Shown piece after piece: positions 8,430 to 17,562 of a DNA stretch of 64,000 bases; position 1 is the first letter of the stretch; each line of letters starts with the position of its first letter. Origin of the DNA: an uncultured Alcaligenaceae bacterium. Its GTDB lineage: Bacteria > Pseudomonadota > Gammaproteobacteria > Burkholderiales > Burkholderiaceae_B. A program made the position numbers and the translations under genes. Location: contig CALBMZ010000063.1 in the NCBI GenBank assembly GCA_937896225.1, forward strand, positions 1 to 64,000, in the 5' to 3' direction. The notes under the pieces were generated by a model. That model had not been told where the DNA came from. It ran no database searches and worked only from the letters and a program-made list of their open reading frames with translations.

Positions 8430-8885
8430 ATGCACGATAAAATCGATATCCTCATCTTGAAAACACTACAGTCTGAAGGTCGCATTGCCATGACTGAACT
8501 CGCAGAACGGGTAAACTTATCCACCACCCCTTGCGTGCAAAGGGTGCGACGATTAGAGCGTGAAGGCTTTATTACGGGTTACTTTGCAAAAGTGAACCCC
8601 ACTACCGTCAATAGACGCCTGCTAGTATTTATTGAAATAAAGCTTTTAAACAAGTCAGAGGCCGTTTTTCTTCAAGCAAAAACAGCCTTATTGCTCGTAC
8701 CTGAAGTCTTAGAATGCCACTTGGTTACGGGTGAGTTTGACTACTTAGTCAAGGCTAGGTTGGCGGGTATGGCTCAATACCGCCAAATGCTCGGTCGAAT
8801 TTTAAAAGACCTTTCTTCTGTCGCCGAGGCTAAAAGCCGTATCGTAATGGAAGAAATTAAAGAAACGCTCGCATTACCGCTCTAG
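8430..8885 (+). CDS. Lrp/AsnC family transcriptional regulator
   Basis: HTH KIDILILKTLQSEGRIAMTELAERVNLSTTPCVQRVRRLEREGFITGYFA and the C-terminal RAM-like domain (LECHLVTGEFDYLVKARL). Confidence 0.95.
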   Translation: MHDKIDILILKTLQSEGRIAMTELAERVNLSTTPCVQRVRRLEREGFITGYFAKVNPTTVNRRLLVFIEIKLLNKSEAVFLQAKTALLLVPEVLECHLVTGEFDYLVKARLAGMAQYRQMLGRILKDLSSVAEAKSRIVMEEIKETLALPL

Positions 8886-8889
8886 CAAA

Positions 8890-8920
8890 TTGAAGCCAAG
8901 AATGTCATGTTTGGCTTCAA
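8890..8920 (+). terminator. Hairpin after the lrp-like gene
   Basis: ttgaagccaa - gaatgtcatgt - ttggcttcaa, 10-bp perfect stem 4 nt after the stop codon. Confidence 0.5.
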
Positions 8921-8931
8921 AAGTGATCAGC

Positions 8932-8965
8932 AAAAAAACCCAAAAAGTTAAATTTTGGGGTTTTT
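8932..8965. terminator. Possible bidirectional Rho-independent terminator
   Basis: aaaaacccaaaa ... ttttggggttttt inverted repeat with A and T tracts. Confidence 0.5.
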
Positions 8966-9010
8966 ATGTCAAACATTCACCTATACGACAAACTGACAGC
9001 CTGTAAAGAA

Positions 9011-9326
9011 TCAAAGCTTAAAGTACTTGTTGCGTGCCTCAATGAATTGTGCGTCAGCACCGTTAGTCTTGATCTTCAATATAGTCAACGAAGCGATAAA
9101 GCTTTCAACCGTTTTCTTGGTTAAAGCATCACCCATTTCACGAATGTCAGTAATAATTTCGGCTATAGCATTAGCCGCTGCTTGCACAATGCTGTCTGGA
9201 AACCGTGGAATCGCCTTCACGCCATGTAATTTTGTTTTGCGCCAAAACAGGCGCTGCCACAGAAGCTAAACTTGTAGCACCCACGCCTGCTAAACCGGCT
9301 TGACGAACAAACGAACGACGATCCAT
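9011..9326 (-). pseudogene. Remnant of a TRAP dicarboxylate transporter substrate-binding protein (DctP) with Tat-like signal
   Basis: ATG 9326 after an AGG-rich RBS encodes MDRRSFVRQAGLAGVGATSLASVAAPVLAQNKITW, then stops early. The C-terminal piece (PRFPDSIVQAAANAIAEIITDIREMGDALTKKTVESFIASLTILKIKTNGADAQFIEARNKYFKL) is in another frame. The central domain is absent. Confidence 0.75.
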
Positions 9327-9503
9327 AGAAAGCCTCCAGTAAGAGGTTGTTAATTTTTTATATACACATTAAATATGAACGCACAAAGGAATGTTTGCAT
9401 AAGATTGAGTATCACTCAACACTAGTGACACGCTTATTCAATAAATCAATTTACTGATCAATGAAAATTGAACTGTCGTTAAACGCGTAAACCCTAAAAA
9501 AGA

Positions 9504-9887
9504 CTAGCCTTTAGGAGAACAAGGGTATTGTTCACGTAGGAACATTAAAATCGTTCCCGCCGCGGGTCGATTTCCCAATTCTGGGCGAGCAGATGCCCAA
9601 GCCACGAATAAATTTAATACCTGATCGCGAGTTTGCGCCCCGGCCTTAAAACAAATGGTTGTGTCTGGTGTGTTACCCATTTGGGCTAAATGTAACTGAT
9701 ACACCCCTTCGCCAAAGCCATAACAGAAGTTTCGCGCCAAGGGCTCGTATTGCTCGCTACAAACGGCGACCATATCTTTTGTACTGACTTCAGGTGAAGT
9801 GTTAGTTGATAAACTTGGAGTAGGCGTTTGGGCCCAAACCGAACCCATACCCAAGGCAATCACACAGGCTGCTATATAAGTTTTCAT
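9504..9887 (-). CDS. Rap1a/Tai-like small exported protein
   Basis: Signal peptide ending VWAQ; VAVCSEQYEPLARNFCYGFGEGVYQ...FVAWASARPELGNRPAAGTILMFLREQYPC pattern. Confidence 0.65.
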   Translation of the reverse strand: MKTYIAACVIALGMGSVWAQTPTPSLSTNTSPEVSTKDMVAVCSEQYEPLARNFCYGFGEGVYQLHLAQMGNTPDTTICFKAGAQTRDQVLNLFVAWASARPELGNRPAAGTILMFLREQYPCSPKG

Positions 9888-10054
9888 GATGCGCTCTCAA
9901 CTTAGATAAAATCGTAAGTGTACGAAAAACAAACAATTTAGATTGAAACACAGAAGCACGAGCCAGACATCACCATTACACTGATCTTGTGCTGCAATAC
10001 CAACAGGTGTTTTGAAAAAACAACCGACCAAAGAGACATAGAAGCGAGATTAAG

Positions 10055-11212
10055 ATGGCGATCATTACAAATATTGAAGATTTACGCAAAATAGCCAAGC
10101 GACGGGTACCCCGTATGTTTTACGACTATGCTGATTCAGGCTCATGGACAGAGTCTACCTATCGCGCAAATGAAAGCGACTTTCAAAAAATCAAACTACG
10201 TCAGCGTATTTTGGTCAATATGGAAAATCGCTCAACTGCAACCCAAATGATTGGGCAACCCGTTGCTATGCCTGTCGCCATTGCACCAACAGGTCTGACA
10301 GGCATGCAGCACGCAGATGGGGAAATACTCGCCGCCCGGGCTGCCAAAGCCTTTGGGGTGCCCTTTACCCTCTCAACCATGAGCATTTGTTCCATTGAAG
10401 ACGTCTCCAAAGCAACTGACGGGCACCCTTTTTGGTTTCAACTCTATGTGATGAAAGACCGCGATTTTATAGAGCGGCTCATTGATCGTGCGAAGCAAGC
10501 AAACTGCTCAGCATTGGTCTTGACTCTAGATTTACAGATTTTAGGGCAACGCCATAAAGACCTTAAAAATGGTTTAAGTGCTCCGCCCAAGCTGACTATT
10601 GCCAACATGATCAACATTGCGACCAAGCCCCGTTGGGCTTTAGGAATGCTGGGCACCTCCAGACGCCAGTTTGGCAATATTGTGGGGCACGTCAAAGGCG
10701 TCACTGACATGAGCAAACTAAGCGAGTGGACGGCGTCACAATTTGACCCGGGCCTGAATTGGGGCGATGTTGAATGGATCAAAAAACGCTGGGGTGGCAA
10801 GCTCATTCTAAAAGGCATCATGGACCCAGATGATGCCCGCTTAGCAGCCAACTCGGGGGCCGACGCTTTAATCGTCAGCAACCACGGTGGCCGTCAACTT
10901 GATGGGGCCGACTCAAGCATTCAAGCCTTACCTGCTATTGTCGATGCCGTCGGTCAAAAAATTGAAGTACACATTGATGGTGGAATTCGTAGTGGTCAAG
11001 ATGTACTCAAAGCTTGGGCATTGGGCGCACGTGGCACCTACATTGGCCGTAGCTTTTTGTATGGTTTAGGTGCAATGGGTGAAGCGGGGGTCACCAAAGT
11101 GCTTGAAATTATTCACAAAGAGCTTGATTTGACCATGGCATTTTGTGGGCATACCCAAATTGATACGATTAACAAAGACATCTTGTTGCCAGGCACTTTT
11201 CCAAAGGTTTAA
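10055..11212 (+). CDS. FMN-dependent alpha-hydroxy-acid oxidising enzyme (L-lactate dehydrogenase LldD-like)
   Basis: RVPRMFYDYADSGSWTE, PVAIAPTGLTGMQHADGE, LILKGIMDPDDARLAANSGADALIVSNHGGRQLD. Confidence 0.93.
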   Translation: MAIITNIEDLRKIAKRRVPRMFYDYADSGSWTESTYRANESDFQKIKLRQRILVNMENRSTATQMIGQPVAMPVAIAPTGLTGMQHADGEILAARAAKAFGVPFTLSTMSICSIEDVSKATDGHPFWFQLYVMKDRDFIERLIDRAKQANCSALVLTLDLQILGQRHKDLKNGLSAPPKLTIANMINIATKPRWALGMLGTSRRQFGNIVGHVKGVTDMSKLSEWTASQFDPGLNWGDVEWIKKRWGGKLILKGIMDPDDARLAANSGADALIVSNHGGRQLDGADSSIQALPAIVDAVGQKIEVHIDGGIRSGQDVLKAWALGARGTYIGRSFLYGLGAMGEAGVTKVLEIIHKELDLTMAFCGHTQIDTINKDILLPGTFPKV

Positions 11213-11224
11213 TCTTTTTTTAAA

Positions 11225-11249
11225 CGTGCCCGTTCATTAAATGGGCACG
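11225..11249 (+). terminator. Rho-independent terminator-like hairpin
   Basis: cgtgccc - gttcattaaat - gggcacg just after the LldD-like gene. Confidence 0.5.
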
Positions 11250-11303
11250 CTCATTTATTTACCCGTTAATAATTAAAAACTTTTAAATTGCTCAAAAGGC
11301 TTA

Positions 11304-12482
11304 ATGACTCAACCTACGCAAATTGCCAAAATATTTAGCCTTAAACGCATAGCGTTAATGATCGGTATCTTAATCGTTGTATTTTTTGTATGGCGTGTTT
11401 GGCAAGGTCCCGTTGTTGATACATATCGGGTCGTTGAGCAACCACTAATTCAAAACGTGGTGGCAACAGGTCGCATTATTTCAACCTCACGCGCTCAAAT
11501 TGGTGCTGAAATTACCGGCGTTGTGCTGGAACGCCATGTGACAGAGGGTGACCACGTGGAACCTGGCGAGTTACTCATTACTCTGCGAGCAGAAGACCTG
11601 GCTGCCCGTGTGCGCGAAGCTGAGGCGGCTCTGCAACAACTGCAAACCTCACGCAGACCACAAGCCATGGCCGCACTGAAGCAGTCACAAGCCCAACTTG
11701 AGCAAACATTGCGTGAAGCCAAACGACGGCGTGACCTCTACAAGACAGAGTCAATTTCTAAAGAAATTTACGAGAAAGCCGAACAAGCGCTCACCCTTGC
11801 ACAAGCGAGCGAAGAGCAATCAAAGCTGCTCAGCGAGTCACTTAAACCAGGCGCATCTGAAGAGCTGATTTTGGTTGAACGGCTCAATGCTGCGCAAGCA
11901 GCTTTGGCGCGTACTGAAATTAAATCGCAAGTCGCTGGCGTGGTCTTAACACGTGATGTTGTACCAGGCGATGTGGTGCAACCTGGGCGACTTTTAATTG
12001 AAATCGCGAAAGACGGTACAACTGAAGTTTTAATTCCGGTTGATGAACGCAACCTGGGAGTACTTGCCCTTGGTCAACCTGCACGGTGTATAGCCGACGC
12101 CTACCCAAACCGTGTGTTTGAAGCCAAAATAAATTTTATTGCGCCAACTGTTGACCCCCAACGGGGCACGGTAGATGTTCGACTCACGGTTGACCCCGAA
12201 CCCGACTTTTTGTTACAAGACATGACGGTTACCGCCACTATTCAAACCAACAAACGTGATGCGGCCATCACGCTCTCAAATGACTTGATCAAAGAGCCAC
12301 AGAACGGTAAGGGTGTGGTTTGGTTGGTGCGCGACGGCACCGTTACCGCGCAAAAGGTAACGCTCGGACTTCGCGGTTTAAGTGCCACCGAAATCACTGA
12401 AGGCATCCAACCTGGTGACCTCGTGGTGCTGTCAGCAAAAGCCAAGCTCGGCGAACGAGTCAGATCTAAAAATGTGGATTGA
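11304..12482 (+). CDS. HlyD/MacA-type periplasmic adaptor subunit
   Basis: N-terminal TM; lipoyl-like VVATGRIISTSRAQIGAEITGVVLERHVTEGDHVEPGELLITL; coiled-coil hairpin. Confidence 0.92.
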   Translation: MTQPTQIAKIFSLKRIALMIGILIVVFFVWRVWQGPVVDTYRVVEQPLIQNVVATGRIISTSRAQIGAEITGVVLERHVTEGDHVEPGELLITLRAEDLAARVREAEAALQQLQTSRRPQAMAALKQSQAQLEQTLREAKRRRDLYKTESISKEIYEKAEQALTLAQASEEQSKLLSESLKPGASEELILVERLNAAQAALARTEIKSQVAGVVLTRDVVPGDVVQPGRLLIEIAKDGTTEVLIPVDERNLGVLALGQPARCIADAYPNRVFEAKINFIAPTVDPQRGTVDVRLTVDPEPDFLLQDMTVTATIQTNKRDAAITLSNDLIKEPQNGKGVVWLVRDGTVTAQKVTLGLRGLSATEITEGIQPGDLVVLSAKAKLGERVRSKNVD

Positions 12483-13674
12483 AACCACGATTGCGTTGAA
12501 ATTTTTGAGGCAAGGTTTCACTCAAACTTTACTGATTTTAATTGGTATTGCAGTGGGGGTATCGGTCATTGTCTTTATTGTGACGCTGGTTGTTGGCTTG
12601 CAAGCCAACATTGTTTCAAGAACGCTGGGTACCCAAGCACACGTTCGCGTTCAGCCACAAGAAGAAGTCAATCTGTTGGCCAGACCACCAAACGGCACCT
12701 ATAATTTAGTGCTTGAAGACAAACGCGCCCAAAGATTAAGGTCGATTAATAACTGGCAACAAATTATGGCTGACCTTGACACCATTAATGGGGTCAAGGC
12801 CGTATCACCCGTCGTCTCAGGCCCAGCCTTTGCCAGACGAGGTGAAGCCATTAAATCTGTTTCAATTTTAGGCGTTGATGCCGATCGCTATGAACGCATC
12901 ATTCCGATCAGCAAAGATATCATCTCAGGCGCCTTTCGGGTCAATGCGGGTGAAGCCGTCATTGGTAAACAGTTGGCTGATGATCTAGGTGTGCGCGTGG
13001 GCAGCAAACTCAGGCTCGACGCAAGCGAGGGGCGCAACGCGATTGTTACCCTCACCGGCATCTTTGAACTCGGGGTGCGTGAGCTTGATTCGCGTTACGT
13101 CTACTTAGACCTCAAACAAGCGCAAGCCCTACTCGGGTTGTTTGGTGGGGTCACCGTTCTAGAGATGACCGTAAATGATATTTTCGATGCAACCCTTATT
13201 TCTGACAAAGTGCATTTGCGCACCAGTTTAAAGTCTGAAAGCTGGATGCAAACCAACAGTCAACTCATGAATGCGCTAGCGTCACAAAGTTTGTCGTCAA
13301 ACCTCATTAGTTTTTTTGTGGCGCTGTCAGTGGCTTTTGGTATTGCAAGTGTATTGGCCATCAGCGTCACGCAGCGAACCCGTGAAATTGGCATTTTGCG
13401 TGCCATGGGCGCACGTCGTGAACAAATGTTAATTGTTTTTTTAATTCAAGGCGCCATCTTGGGCTTATGTGGCTCCTTTGCAGGGTCGGCGGCAGGTTGG
13501 AGCATGGTGTGGGCTTTTAATGCTTTTGGGCCACGTCTATTTGACATTTCACCCTCGTTATCTATTGTGCCCGTAACCGTTGCATTAGCGACTATTACAG
13601 GCGTGCTATCAGCCATTGCACCGGCTTGGCGCGCCTCACGTTTAGACCCCGTGGCGGCCATACGTTATGTCTAA
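12472..13674 (+). CDS. MacB/LolC-type ABC transporter permease
   Basis: MWIETTIALKFLRQGFTQTLLILIGIAVGVSVIVFI; C-terminal FtsX-like RTREIGILRAMGARREQMLIVFLIQG...[17 protein letters not shown] 12472 overlaps the adaptor stop. Confidence 0.9.
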   Translation: MWIETTIALKFLRQGFTQTLLILIGIAVGVSVIVFIVTLVVGLQANIVSRTLGTQAHVRVQPQEEVNLLARPPNGTYNLVLEDKRAQRLRSINNWQQIMADLDTINGVKAVSPVVSGPAFARRGEAIKSVSILGVDADRYERIIPISKDIISGAFRVNAGEAVIGKQLADDLGVRVGSKLRLDASEGRNAIVTLTGIFELGVRELDSRYVYLDLKQAQALLGLFGGVTVLEMTVNDIFDATLISDKVHLRTSLKSESWMQTNSQLMNALASQSLSSNLISFFVALSVAFGIASVLAISVTQRTREIGILRAMGARREQMLIVFLIQGAILGLCGSFAGSAAGWSMVWAFNAFGPRLFDISPSLSIVPVTVALATITGVLSAIAPAWRASRLDPVAAIRYV

Positions 13675-14410
13675 GCCTGATATCAAACCAAGCCCAGCAG
13701 CAAAAGTCGCCCACACATCAGATGTGCTGCGCTTAGAAGGTTTAAAAAAGTCATACAACGTTGGCCTACCAACCGAAACCGAAGTGTTGCATGGCATTGA
13801 TTTATCGATCACAGCCCTAGACTTTGCTGCGCTGATTGGGCCTTCTGGTTCAGGCAAAAGTACCTTGTTAAACCTAATTGGTTTGCTTGATCAACCCACC
13901 TCTGGAGAACTGTACCTCTTGGGTCAAGCAACTCGCGACCTAGCGGATGTACAGCGAACGCACTTAAGACAAGAATCAATCGGCTTTGTGTTTCAATTTC
14001 ATCATTTAATCGAAGCCTTTAGTGCGATCGATAATGTCATGATGCCCGTTATGGTGAAAAATGGTCGCCCCAGCACTGAAGCCCGCCAATGGGCTGAGCA
14101 TTTACTTCAAGCCGTTGGCTTAGCCGGCATGGGTGACAAAAAACCCAGCGAACTGTCTGGTGGGCAACAACAACGCGTCGCCATTGCTCGTGCCCTCATG
14201 ACGCGCCCAGCGTTGCTTCTAGCGGATGAGCCAACCGGCAACTTAGACACGCATACTGCAGAAAATATTTTTAAACTTTTACGTGAGTTTAATGCGGAGT
14301 TTGACTGTGCGGTTTTGATTGTGACGCACGACCCGCGTTTGTCTCAAACCTGCGATCGAGCCATTACTTTGATTGACGGAATGATTGTCCCGGATCAGCA
14401 TTCGTCTTAA
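13667..14410 (+). CDS. LolD/MacB-type ABC transporter ATP-binding protein
   Basis: Walker A GPSGSGKS, signature [15 protein letters not shown], Walker [13 protein letters not shown]. Confidence 0.95.
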   Translation: MSKPDIKPSPAAKVAHTSDVLRLEGLKKSYNVGLPTETEVLHGIDLSITALDFAALIGPSGSGKSTLLNLIGLLDQPTSGELYLLGQATRDLADVQRTHLRQESIGFVFQFHHLIEAFSAIDNVMMPVMVKNGRPSTEARQWAEHLLQAVGLAGMGDKKPSELSGGQQQRVAIARALMTRPALLLADEPTGNLDTHTAENIFKLLREFNAEFDCAVLIVTHDPRLSQTCDRAITLIDGMIVPDQHSS

Positions 14411-15470
14411 CTTTAATAGTTTGCTTAGATAACACCCACTCTCGCCAAATGGCAACAATTAAAGCCATGAGTACAGGGCCTACAAATAAACCCACAAACC
14501 CCATTGTTTTAACGCCCCCGACCAAGCCAAAAAACGTAGGTAAAAATGGTAATTTAACAGGCCCGCCTACCAACCTTGGACGTAAGGTTTTATCAACAAT
14601 AAACAGCTCTATTGAGCCCCATAAAAACAAAGCAATACCCGCCACCGCATCACCTGAACCCACCAAATAAAGCGACACGAGGGTAAAGCTCAAAGGTGCA
14701 CCACCCGGTATCATCGCCATCACCGCGGTGATGACACCTAACAAAACGGGTGAAGGCACCCCTGCAACCCAATACGCAAACCCTAAAATCACGCCCTCAC
14801 CAATCGCAATTAAACCCATACCGGTGACCGTCGCGCTGATGGTGGCTGGCACCACACGTGAGAAATGTTGCCAACGATTAGACAGCACTTGTTCGCCCAA
14901 AATATCAAGTTGTGTCGCCAAGTGATGGCCATCTTTGTAAACAAAAAATAAAGTCATTAAAGCAAAAAGTAAAAATAGTGCGGCGCTAAATAACCCGCCT
15001 GTTGTTGAAACAATGGCTCGATAAATATTTCCGATGTGTTGGCCACTGATCATTTCAGTCAAATTTGAAATGGCATTTGGGGCGCTTAGATAAGTATTCC
15101 AGTAACCCGCTAAGTCATCGCCCAAAACAGGTAATGCATTGATCCAAACAGGTGCTGAGACACCTTCTCGATTGGCGGCTAAAAGCCATCGCACAAAGGC
15201 ACTGGCCTCGCCCACGGCATAGTAAATGGCAAACGTTAAAGGTACCACCACGAAAAGTGTCACCACCAATAGGGCAATTGTGGCCGCCCACGTCGTGTTA
15301 CCAGAGCAGGCTTTAACGAGACGTGCATACAGCGGCCAACTGGCAAAACCGATAATCAAGGCTGCTAAAACCGGTACGATGAAGCCCGCAAAAAAATACA
15401 CGGCAGCCGCCAACACCAACACCAGCAAAATGCGAACAAGTAATTGTGCTGACAGTAAGGCAGGGGTCAT
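14364..15470 (-). CDS. AI-2E family transporter (PF01594-like) membrane protein
   Basis: Multiple TM segments; GVPSPVLLGVITAVMAMIPGGAPLSF; DKTLRPRLVGGPVKLPFLPTFFGLVGGVKTMGFVGLFVGPVLMAL. Confidence 0.9.
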   Translation of the reverse strand: MTPALLSAQLLVRILLVLVLAAAVYFFAGFIVPVLAALIIGFASWPLYARLVKACSGNTTWAATIALLVVTLFVVVPLTFAIYYAVGEASAFVRWLLAANREGVSAPVWINALPVLGDDLAGYWNTYLSAPNAISNLTEMISGQHIGNIYRAIVSTTGGLFSAALFLLFALMTLFFVYKDGHHLATQLDILGEQVLSNRWQHFSRVVPATISATVTGMGLIAIGEGVILGFAYWVAGVPSPVLLGVITAVMAMIPGGAPLSFTLVSLYLVGSGDAVAGIALFLWGSIELFIVDKTLRPRLVGGPVKLPFLPTFFGLVGGVKTMGFVGLFVGPVLMALIVAIWREWVLSKQTIKVKTNADPGQSFRQSK

Positions 15471-15513
15471 GGGTTTCAGTCTTTTAAATGTCTGTCAGAG
15501 CAATTGACAATAT

Positions 15514-16305
15514 TTACTGTAAACGCTTTTCGAAATCTTCTTTTGATATGGCGCCAGGTACTAAAGACCCATCAGCAAAGAAAATAGCAGGGGTGCCTTG
15601 CACTTGAAGCGATTTAGCTAGATCAAGCATTTTTTGAATAGGTGCTTCACAGTTGAGCTTAGGCGGTTTTTGGCCGTCTAGCATCCAATTGTCCCAGGTG
15701 GTGCCACGGTCTTTTGAACACCAAACATTTTTGACTTTTTCGACGGAATCATCTGACAAGATGGGCAACATAAAGGTGTAAAGCGTGACATCATCGACGT
15801 CAACTATGTTTTGGCGTAGTTTCTTACAATAACCGCAGTTCGGGTCTTCAAAAATAGCGACCTGACGCTTACCATTGCCCCGCACTTGCTTAATGGCCAT
15901 ATCAAAGGGCAAGGCGTTGAAATCAATTGCTGATAATTCGTTCATACGCGCTTGGGTCAAATCACGACGGGTGACGGCATCAATAATACGGCCATCAAAA
16001 ACAAACCTAACGTCTGCGTCGGTGTAAATAATGTCTTTACCCAACTGCACTTCAAACAAGCCGTAAGGGGTTGCTTCAACGCTTTTAACCGGCAGCTCGC
16101 CAAATCTTTCCATGAATTTTTTCTTCACTGCATCGGCATCAACTGAACCGTTTGCTGTCGCAACGTTCGATTGCGTAGTGGATGCTGTAGCTTGAACAAC
16201 ATTTTTATCTTGAGCAAAGGCATTCACGGAAACACTTGATAACATGAAGACACTGGCAGCCGTAAAGGCCAAGGTTTTTAAATTAAACGATAACGAATGA
16301 TTCAT
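15514..16305 (-). CDS. dsbC: Thiol:disulfide interchange protein DsbC
   Basis: Signal peptide; VAIFEDPNCGYCKKLRQNI; QGTPAIFFADGSLVPGAISKEDFEKRLQ. Confidence 0.92.
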   Translation of the reverse strand: MNHSLSFNLKTLAFTAASVFMLSSVSVNAFAQDKNVVQATASTTQSNVATANGSVDADAVKKKFMERFGELPVKSVEATPYGLFEVQLGKDIIYTDADVRFVFDGRIIDAVTRRDLTQARMNELSAIDFNALPFDMAIKQVRGNGKRQVAIFEDPNCGYCKKLRQNIVDVDDVTLYTFMLPILSDDSVEKVKNVWCSKDRGTTWDNWMLDGQKPPKLNCEAPIQKMLDLAKSLQVQGTPAIFFADGSLVPGAISKEDFEKRLQ

Positions 16306-16386
16306 TTCGGCTTCTCCAGCGTATTGTCAACGCGTGTTTGATAAATCAATAAAAAATAACATGACCTTTCGCTAATTGACGCGAAA

Positions 16387-17562
16387 CTAACGAACACGAG
16401 ACGCGGCTTCAATGAGCAATCGTTTTGCAAAGGGCAGCCTGTCAACTAAGCTTAAGCCCGCATTGCGTAACCAAGCAACCTGCTTACCCGATGCACCAAA
16501 CAATTTATATAGGCTGTCTGTGATGAATCGCATTTCCCATAAGGCTTGGGCACGTTCGCGTCGGTAACGACGTAAAACCATATGATCACCGGCACTCATA
16601 AAAAGTTCACGCTCACTTACAACTTTAGCTAAAGCTTGGGCATCACCAAGACCTAAATTTAACCCTTGACCGGCAAGCGGGTGAACCCGATGCGCGGCAT
16701 CGCCCACAAGGGCTACCCGGTCACCTATCATGGGTGACTTTGCAATCGACAGCGGAAAGCCTTTTATTAAACTATTAACCGTTAGGCTTCCGAGCCGCCC
16801 ACGACTGGCTGTCATTAATCGGGTTTGTAAGGTTTGCACTTGATCAGCCTGGGGCATTGCTAATAATTGGTTTGCTACATCGCGTTGCATTGACCATACC
16901 ATCGAAACTTGGTGAGTGGGTTCTACCACCCCTTTACTCAAAATATTAGGAAGGGGTAGACAAGCTAAAATGCCATCGGGTGTAAACCACTGCAAGGCAA
17001 CGCCTTGATGGGGCCGTTCACACTGCAACTGACCAATCAAAGCGGTGGCATCGTAAGGCTGGTCATCGTAATTTAAACCAGCCAAATGACGTAAGGTTGA
17101 TTTGGCGCCGTCGGCTGCGACCCATAAGTCGGCCTCTACTGCTTGAGCCGATTCGGTATGGCCCACCCCGTGGGCAAAGCCTGCCAAATGTTCGCCCACC
17201 CAGCGCACGCCATGCACGTCAAGCGCCTGTGCCAAGGCACGATCTAAATCAGACACATAAATGATGTAAGTTAAATCAACTTGTGCCGCTTGCCAGGCGC
17301 GTAAGTGCAATGCACCAAAGGTATCGCCTCGAATTTCCATCGCATCAACACGCGTGATACGGTCTGCCGGCATTAAAGCCCATGCGCCTATATGCGACAA
17401 AAACGCTTGGCTGGTTGGTGAGATGGCATAAACACGATCGTGATCTAAGTCGCTGTTACGGGGCCCAAGCAAGATAACTTCTTTTTGCCCTGCACGGAGC
17501 AATGCAAGCGTAGTGGCCATACCCACGGTACCACCGCCACAGACGACAATCGAGGTTTTCAT
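16387..17562 (-). CDS. UbiH/UbiF/COQ6 family FAD-dependent hydroxylase
   Basis: VVCGGGTVGMATTLALLRAG, WVAADGAKSTLR, RVALVGDAAHRVHPLAGQGLNLGLGDAQAL. Confidence 0.92.
   Translation of the reverse strand: MKTSIVVCGGGTVGMATTLALLRAGQKEVILLGPRNSDLDHDRVYAISPTSQAFLSHIGAWALMPADRITRVDAMEIRGDTFGALHLRAWQAAQVDLTYIIYVSDLDRALAQALDVHGVRWVGEHLAGFAHGVGHTESAQAVEADLWVAADGAKSTLRHLAGLNYDDQPYDATALIGQLQCERPHQGVALQWFTPDGILACLPLPNILSKGVVEPTHQVSMVWSMQRDVANQLLAMPQADQVQTLQTRLMTASRGRLGSLTVNSLIKGFPLSIAKSPMIGDRVALVGDAAHRVHPLAGQGLNLGLGDAQALAKVVSERELFMSAGDHMVLRRYRRERAQALWEMRFITDSLYKLFGASGKQVAWLRNAGLSLVDRLPFAKRLLIEAASRVR

Noticed and set aside
10444-10881. 145-aa antisense ORF in the LldD-like gene
   Set aside because: Antisense shadow of a well-supported coding region with no family resemblance.
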